This document shows positions 47,232 through 56,321 of a stretch of 64,000 nucleotides of DNA, piece after piece. The stretch spans positions 1,289,501-1,353,500 of the forward strand of contig JADJOH010000007.1 in the NCBI GenBank assembly GCA_016713925.1. The letters are read 5' to 3'. How positions within the stretch are numbered: position 1 is the stretch's first letter; every line of letters begins with the position of its first letter. The notes beneath the pieces are model-generated. The model had not been told where the DNA came from and did not search any database. It saw only the letters and a program-made list of their open reading frames with translations. Source of the DNA: Bacteroidota bacterium (GTDB taxonomy: Bacteria > Bacteroidota > Bacteroidia > AKYH767-A > OLB10). The translations under genes and the position numbers were made by a program.

Positions 47232-47299
47232 TTCACGGTGCTCTGAGATTATGATTTAATAAATTTTCCATAAAAGAATAAATGAATTAATGAGTTAAT

Positions 47300-47312
47300 G
47301 AATTGATGAATG
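47300..47312 (+). repeat. Left arm of inverted repeat flanking the four-helix-bundle gene
   Basis: GAATTGATGAATG, reverse complement of CATTCATCAATTC at 47877-47889. It sits in a low-complexity ATGAATTAATGAGTTAATG stretch (47279-47312). Confidence 0.65.
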
Positions 47313-47374
47313 CTTGGTTTTAATGAATGTTTATCGCTTTTAATGTTTTTGAATTGTTCAAAGGGTAGATTAAA

Positions 47375-47758
47375 TTAATTAATATATCTGGATCTATAGG
47401 TGCTTTTGGAGCGTGCCAGAATTGAGGTTAACTCCGACGTTTCTTTTAATAGGAGAGTCAGTGCTTGATCTGATGAAAGGTCTGTGTCTTTTATGAGTTC
47501 CAGCCAAAGGTTGGTTTCATCTATTTCTTCTACCACGATACAAAGCTTAGCATAAAACTCATTGTTTGACCTTGCCCTGCAAACAGAACGATAATTTGCA
47601 GCTACTGAAGTGGCAGAACGTATCATTTGTTTTTTAATAATATAAGACTCATCACTGTTATTAATAATCCTACTGAATTTTATGACTTCAGTTGCCATTT
47701 TCTGCGTTCGCATCAACATCTGTTTAGCGAAATCTACTTTGTCTGTTACTTGCTTCAT
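47375..47758 (-). CDS. Four-helix-bundle protein (23S rRNA intervening-sequence protein family)
   Basis: 127 residues, all helical. Characteristic pattern FAKQMLMRTQKMATEVIKFS, IIKKQMIRSATSVAANYRSV, ARSNNEFYAKLCIVVEEIDE, TNLWLELIKDTDL and LLLKETSELTSILARS. Related proteins are encoded inside 23S rRNA intervening sequences, stand alone in many Bacteroidota, or serve diversity-generating retroelements (Avd). Here it interrupts the pntA1-pntA2 junction in the same direction and is bracketed by low-complexity sequence ending in inverted 13-nt words. No reverse transcriptase or rRNA is nearby. Function unknown; likely a mobile insertion. Confidence 0.88.
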   Translation of the reverse strand: MKQVTDKVDFAKQMLMRTQKMATEVIKFSRIINNSDESYIIKKQMIRSATSVAANYRSVCRARSNNEFYAKLCIVVEEIDETNLWLELIKDTDLSSDQALTLLLKETSELTSILARSKSTYRSRYIN

Positions 47759-47876
47759 AGTTAAAGTTATTTTTTATAAAATATTTTTTTTTTCTATTTT
47801 CATCATTCAACTTCCCAAAAAACTTCCCCTCATAATCCTTCCTCCCTCTTCAAACACTCACCCCTTCCTTATTAAA

Positions 47877-47889
47877 CATTCATCAATTC
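47877..47889 (+). repeat. Right arm of inverted repeat flanking the four-helix-bundle gene
   Basis: CATTCATCAATTC followed by AACAATTCAACAATTCATTA, up to the end of pntA1. Confidence 0.65.
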
Positions 47890-47914
47890 AACAATTCAAC
47901 AATTCATTAATTTT

Positions 47915-49021
47915 TTATTTCAAACGACTAACCCCATCGTATACAACCAGGGCTCCTTTCGTAATTTCTTCTTCCATCTCCCATTTGAATCCATCCTTAG
48001 TGGCTAGGTGCAAGAGGAAGGTTTGTACATTCTTGGCATAGAGGTCGCTGGCATTCAGGGGCAGGAGGGAAGGGATATTCGCTTCCCCGATGATGGTTAC
48101 ACCATGCTTCACTACTGTTTGATTGAGTTCACTCAGCACGCAATTTCCGCCTTGTTCAACCGCCATATCAACAATCACAGACCCGAATCGCATCTTTTTC
48201 ACCATCTCCTCTGTGACTAATACCGGAGCTTTTCTTCCGGGAATTAAAGCTGTTGTGATGACCAGGTCGGCTTCGGCAACATGTTTTGAAACCAATTCCT
48301 GTTGCTGTTTTAGAAAATCTTCAGAGACACCCTTCACATAACCACCTTCAATTTTAATGGATGCATCTCCTTTCACTGTGATGAACTTGCCACCCAGGGA
48401 TTCTACTTGTTCTTTCGTCTCCGGACGGATATCAGTTACTTCAACAATGGTATTTAATCTTTTCGCAGTAGCAATGGCTTGTAATCCCGCCACGCCGGCT
48501 CCAAAAATGACGACTTTAGAGGGTTTAATGGTCCCTGCAGCAGTCATTAATAGCGGAAAAATTTTACCGAGTGCATTGGCACCCATGATCACGCTTTTAT
48601 AACCTGCCAGATTTGCTTGTGAACTCAGAGCATCCATTTTCTGAGCTCTGGATATACGCGGAATGGCGTCCATTGAAAAAGCATTTATACCTTGTTTCAC
48701 ACAGGCGTCCACGAATTCAGGATTAGTAGCCGCCCACATAAATGAAATTAAGCTAGCGCCCTTTTTCATTAATCCGATTTCAGCAGCAGTGGGTGCATTC
48801 ACCTTTAAAACGACATCAGATCGGTTATAAATAGCAGCGGCATCCCCTTCCAGGTTTGCACCGGCTGCGATGTATTGATCATCAGCGTAATAAGATTTTA
48901 ATCCGGCTCCGGCTTGTACAGATACCTGGAAACCGGCTTTGACTAATTGTCCGCAGACATCCGGTGTAATGGCAACGCGACATTCGCGCTCTTTGGTTTC
49001 AGTGGGAATTCCCAACAACAT
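47915..49021 (-). CDS. pntA: NAD(P) transhydrogenase subunit alpha, NAD-binding part (PntA1)
   Basis: 368 residues. AlaDH/PNT N-terminal domain starts LLGIPTETKERECRVAITPD; the NAD-binding Rossmann domain has KVVIFGAGVAGLQAIATAKR, TIVEVTDIRPETKEQVESLG and DLVITTALIPGRKAPVLVTE. It binds NADH on the cytoplasmic face and passes hydride to PntB. The C-terminal part ends before the membrane segments, which are encoded by pntA2, so this is the split alphaproteobacterial-style form. The start of the pnt operon; downstream partners are now 684 nt away because of the inserted gene. Confidence 0.94.
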   Translation of the reverse strand: MLLGIPTETKERECRVAITPDVCGQLVKAGFQVSVQAGAGLKSYYADDQYIAAGANLEGDAAAIYNRSDVVLKVNAPTAAEIGLMKKGASLISFMWAATNPEFVDACVKQGINAFSMDAIPRISRAQKMDALSSQANLAGYKSVIMGANALGKIFPLLMTAAGTIKPSKVVIFGAGVAGLQAIATAKRLNTIVEVTDIRPETKEQVESLGGKFITVKGDASIKIEGGYVKGVSEDFLKQQQELVSKHVAEADLVITTALIPGRKAPVLVTEEMVKKMRFGSVIVDMAVEQGGNCVLSELNQTVVKHGVTIIGEANIPSLLPLNASDLYAKNVQTFLLHLATKDGFKWEMEEEITKGALVVYDGVSRLK

Positions 49022-49186
49022 ATGAAAGAATTTCTGGTTTTCAGCGATAGTGTGTTTCGCAGGGCAAAGGAATATAAAAATCCGGCATGAAGGGTGTTAA
49101 ATTCAAAAACAGATCTTGTTAATAAGATGAACTCACACATTTTTGCTTTGAGCGGGAAAAATCACGACTTTTGGGAATTATACGTT

Positions 49187-49552
49187 ATGGCAAAATTCAC
49201 ACCCGCATATTTAAAAAAACTGGAAGACCTATTGGAGCAGTCGGGGTATGATGTTCGCTACGAAAAGGGCAACTTCAAATCAAATTATTGTATCCTTGAA
49301 GCAAAGAAAGTAGTGGTAATCAACAAGTTCTCTGTTTTAGAAAGCCGGATTCAGTCTCTGCTTGAAATCATTCAAACTTTAGTGGCGAATCAGGTCATAC
49401 AGGCGGATTTGCGTACAATTGGATTAAAGAACCCGATTCATACCAATGAACTTGCTTTTGAAGAACCGACAAGCACCGCTGAAAATTTGATTGCTGTTGA
49501 CAAGGAGGAACTATCAGAGAATTCACCGGAAACAGAATCATCTAATCACTAA
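49187..49552 (+). CDS. Conserved Bacteroidota protein of ~121 residues, unknown function
   Basis: I chose the ATG at 49187 (MAKFTPAYLKKLEDLLEQSG); the open frame extends upstream but an ACGACTTTTG box, one mismatch from the -7 consensus, lies 15-20 nt before this ATG. Core: YDVRYEKGNFKSNYCILEAK, KVVVINKFSVLESRIQSLLE. The C-terminal third is acidic and low-complexity (SENSPETESSNH). From memory, similar small proteins are common in Bacteroidota next to MBL-fold hydrolases; here the hydrolase gene begins 5 nt later. No biochemical function known to me. Confidence 0.75.
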   Translation: MAKFTPAYLKKLEDLLEQSGYDVRYEKGNFKSNYCILEAKKVVVINKFSVLESRIQSLLEIIQTLVANQVIQADLRTIGLKNPIHTNELAFEEPTSTAENLIAVDKEELSENSPETESSNH

Positions 49553-49556
49553 TACT

Positions 49557-50325
49557 TTGCTTAAAATTACATTTTTTAGGTACCGGAACTTCACAAGGTG
49601 TTCCTGTTATTGCCTGTGAATGTGAAGTATGCAAGAGCAGAGATGAAAAGGATAAAAGGCTGAGGACCTCTATATTAGTTGAAAATGAGGATACTACTGT
49701 TGTTATTGATTCCGGCCCGGATTTCCGACAACAATTATTAAGAGCAGGTGTCAAAAAGCTGGATGGATTATTATTTACCCATGAACACAAGGATCATATT
49801 GCGGGGATGGATGATATCCGTGCATTCAACTATGTCTGCAATAAACCGGTTGATATCTACGCCACAGACAGGGTACAACATGCTATCAAACAGGAGTTCC
49901 ACTATGCTTTTGACGCTATAAAATATCCCGGCGTACCAGAGCTCAACTTACATACCATTGACCTGAATCCCTTCAAAATAGGGAGTATCGAATTCACTCC
50001 GATTCTTGTTAAACATTATTTATTGGATGTACTTGGTTTTCGGATCGGGAACTTTACCTATATCACCGATGCCAAAACAATTCCCGAGGATCAACATAGC
50101 AAAATCTACGGTTCAGAAGTCCTTGTTTTGAATGCGCTTCGACGTGAACCTCACGTATCGCATTTTACATTGGAGGAAGCATTAAAAATGATGCAGCATT
50201 TTCAACCCAAGCTTGGATTACTGACACATCTGAGTCATCAAATGGGTTTGCATGACCAAATTGAAAATGATTTACCGGTAGATGTGCGCATTGCTTTTGA
50301 TGGAATGGTTTTAAATTTTAATTGA
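49557..50325 (+). CDS. MBL-fold metallohydrolase (PhnP/RNase Z-like), one frameshift
   Basis: 255 residues with one T too many in the run at 49572-49577; removing it joins LKITFLGTGTSQGVPVIACE to the rest. The probable start is the TTG at 49557, with no ATG nearby. Metal-binding core: TSILVENEDTTVVIDSGPDF, LLFTHEHKDHIAGMDDIRAF (HxHxDH), HYLLDVLGFRIG, YITDAKTIPED and LGLLTHLSHQMGLHD. Cys residues in CECEVCKSRDEKDKR match PhnP-like enzymes that bind an extra zinc. A phosphodiesterase role is likely; substrate unknown. Confidence 0.87.
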
Positions 50326-50416
50326 ACCATTCTTTCATTTCGGTTCTTTCAATTTCAAGAAATGAAATAGAGGATGGATTATTTTAATTATTCAGTACTC
50401 CAACCTTTTCAAATTG

Positions 50417-51175
50417 CTATTCCTTTCCACTGATAATTCCACCCAACAGTCCGCCTAACCCTCTTGATTCCTCACGTCCACCACCCACACGCGAAGCAGC
50501 CACAATACGATCAGCCATACGGGAAAACGGCACACTCTGAAGATAAACCAAACCCGGACCTGTCACCAATGCATAAAATAATCCTTCACCACCGAACAAG
50601 GAGTTCTTAAAACCACCAATAAATTTGATATCATACTGGACACTTGTTTCAAATGCCACTAAACATCCGGTATCTACACGCAATTGTTCTCCGGGAGCTA
50701 ATTGCCTTTTCAGAATCGTTCCACCCGCATGAATAAAAGTATTTCCATCACCTGATAATTCCTGAAGAATAAATCCTTCCCCTCCAAAAAGTCCGGCGCC
50801 AATTCTTTTCGTAAAAGCTATATTTATTTCGATACCCTGCGCCGCACATAAGAACCCATCCTTCTGGCATAGAAATTTCCCTCCAAATTGAGCAGGGTTG
50901 ATCGTTATAATCTTTCCCGGATAAGGAGCCGCAAAAGCCATCTTCCTCTTCTGATTACCATTATTCGTAAATGACGTAATGAAAAAACTCTCACCGGTGA
51001 TCATCCGCTTCAACCCTTTAAATATTCCTCCACCCGTCGAAGTCTGCATTTCAATATCCTGTTCCATATACAACATAGCACCCGCTTCCGCCCTTACTCC
51101 TTCACCGGGATCCATTTCAACTTCTACTACTTGTATGTCATCTCCAATAATCTGATAATCTATTTCGTGTGCCAT
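50417..51175 (-). CDS. TIGR00266/AIM24 family protein
   Basis: 252 residues of repeated beta strands with Gly-rich turns: EIDYQIIGDDIQVVEVEMDP, VRAEAGAMLYMEQDIEMQT, GGKFLCQKDGFLCAAQGIEI, LFGGEGFILQELSGDG, RVDTGCLVAFETSVQYDIKF and LFGGEGLFYALVTGPGLVYL, the twofold beta-prism-like AIM24 fold. Function in bacteria is unclear. The C-terminus is Gly/Arg-rich (GGGREESRGLGGLLGG). A (TTTAATG)n array begins 7 nt upstream of the ATG, where the promoter should be. Confidence 0.9.
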   Translation of the reverse strand: MAHEIDYQIIGDDIQVVEVEMDPGEGVRAEAGAMLYMEQDIEMQTSTGGGIFKGLKRMITGESFFITSFTNNGNQKRKMAFAAPYPGKIITINPAQFGGKFLCQKDGFLCAAQGIEINIAFTKRIGAGLFGGEGFILQELSGDGNTFIHAGGTILKRQLAPGEQLRVDTGCLVAFETSVQYDIKFIGGFKNSLFGGEGLFYALVTGPGLVYLQSVPFSRMADRIVAASRVGGGREESRGLGGLLGGIISGKE

Positions 51176-51182
51176 GGGAAAG

Positions 51183-51254
51183 TTTAATGTTTAATGTTTA
51201 ATGTTTAATGTTTAATGTTTAATGTTTAATGTTTAATGTTTAATGTTTAATGTT
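51183..51254. repeat. Tandem (TTTAATG)n array, about ten copies
   Basis: Nearly perfect 7-bp units over ~72 nt, directly upstream of the AIM24-family start codon (which reads leftward). A variable copy number would shift promoter spacing. Confidence 0.85.
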
Positions 51255-51560
51255 TTCACTCGCCACGTGACCACGGGCGATGTGATCCCGTCTCCCGATA
51301 GCTATCGGGATTGTGCTGACTGGAAAGGTTTAAGGGGTCCCATGAAGCGTATCGCTTTTCGCGATTCTGCTTCATGGTTCAAGGTTTAAGGTTTAAAGTT
51401 CAAGGTTCAAGGTTTTAAGTTTGAAGATTAAGGTTTGGTTTGAAGTTGCCACCCTGGCGAAGTGATCCTCCCAGCGAGTGTTGCGAGCGTTCCCCAAGTC
51501 TCGTCAGATTCAAATCGTCGCAGACGAGATGAGTAATGACGAGACGATCCCCATTACAAA
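51255..51560. repeat. Palindromic and repeat-rich intergenic block
   Basis: 51255-51284 is the inverted counterpart of 41337-41366. A perfect 18-bp palindrome TCCCGATAGCTATCGGGA lies at 51293-51310. An inverted repeat CCATGAAGC (51340-51348) / GCTTCATGG (51369-51377) follows, then CAAGGTTTAAGGTTTAAAGT-type words to ~51435, and CTCGTCAGATTC / GACGAGATGAG motifs at ~51500-51545. No gene. Confidence 0.7.
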
Positions 51561-51623
51561 CGAAGAAGAAATTTAATCTTCCCTGAATTTGCATTGCAGC
51601 CCAAAATTAATTAATTTAGAGGC

Positions 51624-51962
51624 ATGCGTAAACTAAAAATAACCTTAAGTTTATTAACCATTTTTATAGTCTCAGATTCTCTGTATAGTCAGAGTTTGCG
51701 TCAGGATAGCTTATTTGTCCCCGATCAGCTTCGGCAATACCAGTTTCAGTTAGAGGAACCGGTGCAATCTATTGAAAAACTGCGCTATGAAAAAAGTGAA
51801 GAACCCATAAAAGGAACTTTGTCGCCGGATGGAAAAAGGGTGATTATGGAAAATTATAAAAAAGGACAACGGGTAAAATTAGATGCAATTTATCCGGATG
51901 GGCGAAGAGTAGAAGTCAGTAAGAGCCCTTGCTTCATTGATCCGGTATCGTATGAATTATAA
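51624..51962 (+). CDS. Small secreted hypothetical protein, 112 residues
   Basis: Signal peptide MRKLKITLSLLTIFIVSDSL with cleavage after SLYSQ. The mature part has RQDSLFVPDQLRQYQFQLEE and two Lys/Asp-Gly turns (SPDGKRVIMENYKKGQRVKL; YPDGRRVEVSKSPCF). No family recognised. It has one Cys near the end. An AATTTGCATTGCAG stretch 30 nt upstream resembles a degenerate promoter. Confidence 0.65.
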   Translation: MRKLKITLSLLTIFIVSDSLYSQSLRQDSLFVPDQLRQYQFQLEEPVQSIEKLRYEKSEEPIKGTLSPDGKRVIMENYKKGQRVKLDAIYPDGRRVEVSKSPCFIDPVSYEL

Positions 51963-51991
51963 AAGGACGACCAGTTGAGAGTCGCCCTTTT
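51961..51991 (+). terminator. Hairpin terminator after the small secreted protein
   Basis: AAAAGGACGAC / GTCGCCCTTTT, 11 bp with one mismatch and a 9-nt loop. The hairpin begins within the last codon region; the T-tract is short and imperfect. It may also serve the convergent DUF4139 gene. Confidence 0.55.
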
Positions 51992-52013
51992 AGTTTAAAT
52001 TTATTTAAGTGTT

Positions 52014-53630
52014 TTACAAACCCAATATTTGTTTATCCTTAGGATATTTCACCTTAAAAGACAGTCGCTTTTTTGCTGTTTCACCTGCAGGAATCTGCAA
52101 TTTCCATTTGACTTCTCCGGTTTCGGTATTGTGTTCCCCACCACTCAACTCTTCCACTTTCACTTCAATATCTTTTTGCATGGTGAGCGGAATTTGATCA
52201 TAAAGCAGGATACTGATCGCCTCTTTTTTCCATTTTTATACTGATATCATAAGAAGAGAGCGTTCCTTATTTCCACCAAATAATTTAGAGCCACTCAAAT
52301 CCTTTAACTTCTCACGTTTAACCACGATTCGTTTATCGCGACCCAATGAAATTTCTAGTGTATCATTGGTTTCTGCAGGATTGACAAATGACTCTCCAAC
52401 ATAAGCTCCGTCAAAGTAAATATTGGCTCCTCCGGCGGTCAGACTTAATTCCTCCCATCCGGTGATGCGTGCAGTTAAAAATGCATCTGCATCCAACTTT
52501 GGAAGGACAATATAATTGTAGTCCGCTTTTAATGAATGCTTTTGAATTTCTACCTGATAATCCTGGCCATCAGAAGGGATAGAGTAGGGCTGTTGAATCT
52601 CAAAGCTGGAAGAAAGTTGATTTTCACTCATAATAACGGAAACATTCTTCATATCCTGCTGATCCTGTTCCATAGACATTACTGCACCTTCAGCAACAGC
52701 AGGTGCAGAAGGCATATCCATTCGTTTTGATTTCTCCTGAACAGAATACATTGGACGAGGTTGGTAAAAGTTGAGATACCATGGATTTAAAAAGGGGCGC
52801 TCGCTTCCTATTGCAGGATTCCCTGTGCTTAAACTTAACCGTACCTGATTCCAATCCTCACCTGAACTTTGATTTACTTTCGCTTTGTAGACCAGTTCAA
52901 CAGGACTGTTTACATCTTTAACTTTAATGTCATAAAATGCATACCAGGTGACATTGGAGTTAATGACATAACTGAAATCAAAAGAAGACATGGTTCGCGA
53001 ACGTGCATCTACCTTCACAATAATATTTCCGGTGGGCTGCTGCTGCTTCTGACGAAGCACATTCAGTTGTTGCTGTATTTTCCCGATCTGTTCGTTCAGC
53101 TTCTTTTCTTTAAGTTGAGTCATCAGCTGATCTTCCTTTAATTCGCCCATCTTCTTAATGAAGTAATCAACTACCGGCTCCAGTTCATCCACGAGTACCC
53201 CGTTGTTAGCACCTCCAATTGATTTATTCGCCTGGAGAAGGGCTTGCGTTTCGGACAGGACAACGATTTTATTTTTTACCTGTTGCAGTCGAAGACTTAA
53301 TGAATCCAGGTCTTGTTCAAGGGAAGTAATTTCCTTGGATTTTTTCTTTTCTACCAGATAATTTTGCTGAAACGAAACTGCCAGAATAGTGGCATCCCCG
53401 GTTCCTTTTAAGCTAATACTTTGCGGATTTATATACGGTGAAAGTCCGTCGAGGACGACTTCCTGGAATCCGGGATTCAGGGTTGCTTTGGCTGTTCTGG
53501 TGACCATTGCACCATTTTGAAAGATTTTTACTTCCTTGATTTCTGAATTGCCCACCCATACAGGATCCTGAGCTTTTACCAGACATGGCAGCAACAGCGT
53601 TGCGAGCATGAAACGAATGATGATCTTCAT
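52014..53630 (-). CDS. DUF4139-domain (mucoidy-inhibitor MuiA-like) protein, frameshifted near the end
   Basis: About 538 residues. Signal peptide MKIIIRFMLATLLLPCLVKA. N-terminal DUF4140 region (SEIKEVKIFQNGAMVTRTAK; VVLDGLSPYINPQSISLKG), a coiled coil (SKEITSLEQDLDSLSLRLQQ; LNEQIGKIQQQLNVLRQK), then the DUF4139 beta domain (NVTWYAFYDIKVKDVNSPVE; SSGEDWNQVRLSLSTGNPAI; AGGANIYFDGAYVGESFVNP). The frame breaks between ~52215 and 52270. Beyond it, the correct frame reads EAISILLYDQIPLTMQKDIE and ends YPKDKQILGL at 52014. Exported; function unknown. Confidence 0.85.
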
Positions 53631-53782
53631 ATTGTTGACGAAATTAATTGTTTAACAGGCGGGAGCGGAAAATTATTAAAATTCCATATTGATTAGATTG
53701 ATTTAATCTGTTCTTCATGCTAAATCTTTCCAATGTTCGAATTTGAGCAATACTTTAAAGATGATTCTGCCAAATTACACAC

Positions 53783-53790
53783 TATTTTTG
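53783..53790 (+). promoter_or_regulatory. recF -7 box (TATTTTTG)
   Basis: Exact TAnnTTTG, four bases before the recF ATG at 53795, implying a leaderless or near-leaderless mRNA. Confidence 0.65.
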
Positions 53791-53794
53791 TGAG

Positions 53795-54879
53795 ATGTTT
53801 TTACGCAGACTTACCCTATTCAATTTTAAGAATTACGATGAAGCCGAATTTAGTTTCAGCGAAGGAGCCAATGCGTTTACCGGTCAAAACGGCAGCGGTA
53901 AGACCAATATCCTCGATGCGATCCATTATCTCTGTTTGTGCAAGAGCTATTTCAATTCAGGAGATGCCCTTTCCATAAAGCATCTTCAATCGTTCTTTTC
54001 AATCAACGGAACTTTTGAATTAGACGGAAAAAACGAAGAAATATTGGTGCTGGTCAAAAACGGACAAAAAAGAGCATTAAAAGGAATCAAAAGGAGTATT
54101 CCCGACTGGGAGAACATATTGGATTATTACCTTTGGTTATGGAGGCACCAGTTGACCAGGAACTCATCAGTGGGGGAAGTGAAGAGAGAAGAAAATTAAT
54201 GGACAGTATTATTTGCCAATATAATCATCCTTATCTGGATGATCTGATGGCTTACAATCGTGTCTTGCAACAACGGAATGCCCTTCTCAAGCAAACTGCA
54301 AAAGGGGCTTTAACTGATGCCTCTCTTTGGCAAGTCTGGGATGAACAACTGGCGGTGTATGGTGAAAAAATTTATCTTGTCAGGAAAGATTTTATGGAGC
54401 ATTTTCTACCCTTATTTCAGGAATCCTATGCCTACCTCACCAACAATAGCGAAGAAGCAGGATTGAAATATAATTGTAGTCTTGAACATGAAAATCTTCA
54501 ATCCCAGTTAAACAAAAACCTTCAAAAAGATTTAATACTTCAATATACTACTGCAGGAATTCATAAGGATGATCTGACACTCACTTTAAATGGTCATCCT
54601 GCAAAACGTATCGGATCTCAGGGACAGCAAAAATCGATTATCCTTGCCTTAAAACTTGCACAATTCAAAGTCATTAAAGAAACGCGTGGGTTAAAACCTA
54701 TACTCCTGCTGGATGATATTTTTGACAAGTTAGATTTAAACAGGATTACACGACTCATGGAATTGGTCAGTAAAGAAACCTTCGGACAACTCTTCATCAC
54801 AGATACCGAAGAAGATCATGTAAGAAAAGTATTTCAGACCATAGGTGTCCCACTCACCACCTTTACCTGTAATAAATAA
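53795..54879 (+). CDS. recF: DNA replication/repair protein RecF, one frameshift
   Basis: 361 residues once one A is restored near 54112 (WEKHIGLLPLVMEAPVDQEL across the junction). Start LRRLTLFNFKNYDEAEFSFS; Walker A GQNGSGKT at residues 30-37; signature ISGGSEERRKLMDSIICQYN; Walker B PILLLDDIFDKLDLNR; C-terminal QLFITDTEEDHVRKVF. An SMC-like ATPase that loads RecR/RecO and RecA at single-strand gaps. Not beside dnaA/dnaN here, so the origin is not indicated. Confidence 0.95.
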
Positions 54880-54906
54880 GCCTGATATAATTCGTTGATC
54901 AACGGA

Positions 54907-56321
54907 TTATTTCCCACTATGCTGTAGAACTGTTTTGATGGTATAAAACAATATTTTAAAATCCAGAGACAAGGACATATTTTCAATATAAATGATGTCA
55001 TACTTTAAGCGTTGAATCATTTCCTCCACATTCTCTGCATACCCATACTTCACTTGTCCCCAACTTGTAATTCCCGGACGTACTTTATGCAAATGGCGGT
55101 AGTGTGGCGCTCTCTGCATAATCTGATCAATAAAATACTGCCGTTCCGGACGAGGGCCAACCAATGACATATCTCCGATTAAAACGTTATAAAACTGTGG
55201 GATTTCATCCAAACGAATCGCTCTCATAAATTTTCCAAAAGGAGTAATTCGGCTATCATTATCACTGGAAAGCATCGGCACACCCTTTTCAGCACCCAAA
55301 AACATCGATCGAAACTTATAAATGGAAAAAGGATTTCCATGCAGTCCAATTCTCTCCTGAACAAAGAAAATGGGGCCTCGTGACGTCACTTTAATAATGA
55401 TTGCTGTTATTATATAAACCGGACTGAGCAGGACCAGGAAAAACAAAGACACCACAATATCAATAATTCTCTTCAAAGATTGTTGCCAAACCGGCATCAA
55501 GGAAGGATTAATAATAATCAATGGCGACCCGAAAATCGAAGTCATTTTCACAGTTCCTGCAAGAATATCATACATGTCAGGAATGATTTTGATTATAACA
55601 TCTTTATCTTCCAGTTCATTGATAATTCTTCCTATAAACTCGTGTTCCGAAGACTCAATGGCAATAATAATTTCTTCGATTTTATGCTCATCAATCAATC
55701 GTGGTAAATCTTCCAATCCACCCAGATGAGGCAACAAACTGCCGAAATACTTTCCGTTATTATGATCAACATGAACAAAGCCAGTAAATTTATAACCCTG
55801 ACTTAAAACTTCGGTTTCGTACTCATTAAATAGGTTCACGGCACGTTGACTGCTTCCAATTATCAGAGTAGGGAAGCCAATTTTTCTACCCTTAATTCTT
55901 CGGGCAGTATGGGTGGTTATCAGAAATCGCACAAAAGCAGTTATCCCGAAATGCAGAAAAAACAGAACGAAAAAAATGCTGTAATAGCTTTTATAGGAAA
56001 CGATGGCATCGTCAAGCAGGAGGGAGAAAAAATAATAATTACTACAATAACAGAGACATACATGGTCAAACCAAATTCACGCAGTCTTGATTTGCGGTAG
56101 ATATCATTATAGGTTCCCACCAATGCATATATGGCCACCCAGGCAATCGGTAAAACAGTAATCCCCAGATAAAAATTTTTATCCGGCAAAAAAGGTACTG
56201 GGCTCCCATACAAAGCAGCCTCAATTCCTACTTTCCGGTAAATGTAAAAGCAAGCCCATGCGAACATAGCCGATAAAAGATCCGCTATCACATACTTGAT
56301 AATTTGACGCGGTTTGTTCAT
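54907..56321 (-). CDS. Polyprenyl-phosphate sugar-1-phosphate transferase (WcaJ/WbaP-type), one frameshift
   Basis: 471 residues when one base in the six-A run at 56027-56032 is restored. N-terminal four spans (LLSAMFAWACFYIYRKVGI; LGITVLPIAWVAIYALVGTY), a central CoA-binding-like Rossmann domain (GFPTLIIGSSQRAVNLFNEY; VIIKIIPDMYDILAGTV), and the catalytic domain KRIIDIVVSLFFLVLLSPVY, FFVQERIGLHGNPFSIYKFR, DEIPQFYNVLIGDMSLVGPR. It starts exopolysaccharide or O-antigen units by attaching a sugar-phosphate to undecaprenyl phosphate. Coupled to the upstream lipoprotein gene by a TAATG overlap. Confidence 0.92.

Noticed and set aside
47375..47758. Diversity-generating retroelement (Avd) association of the four-helix-bundle gene
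   Set aside because: No reverse transcriptase, template or variable repeat nearby.
53795..54879. recF as a marker of a nearby replication origin
   Set aside because: No dnaA, dnaN or gyrB neighbours, no DnaA-box cluster seen; recF is often unlinked in Bacteroidota.
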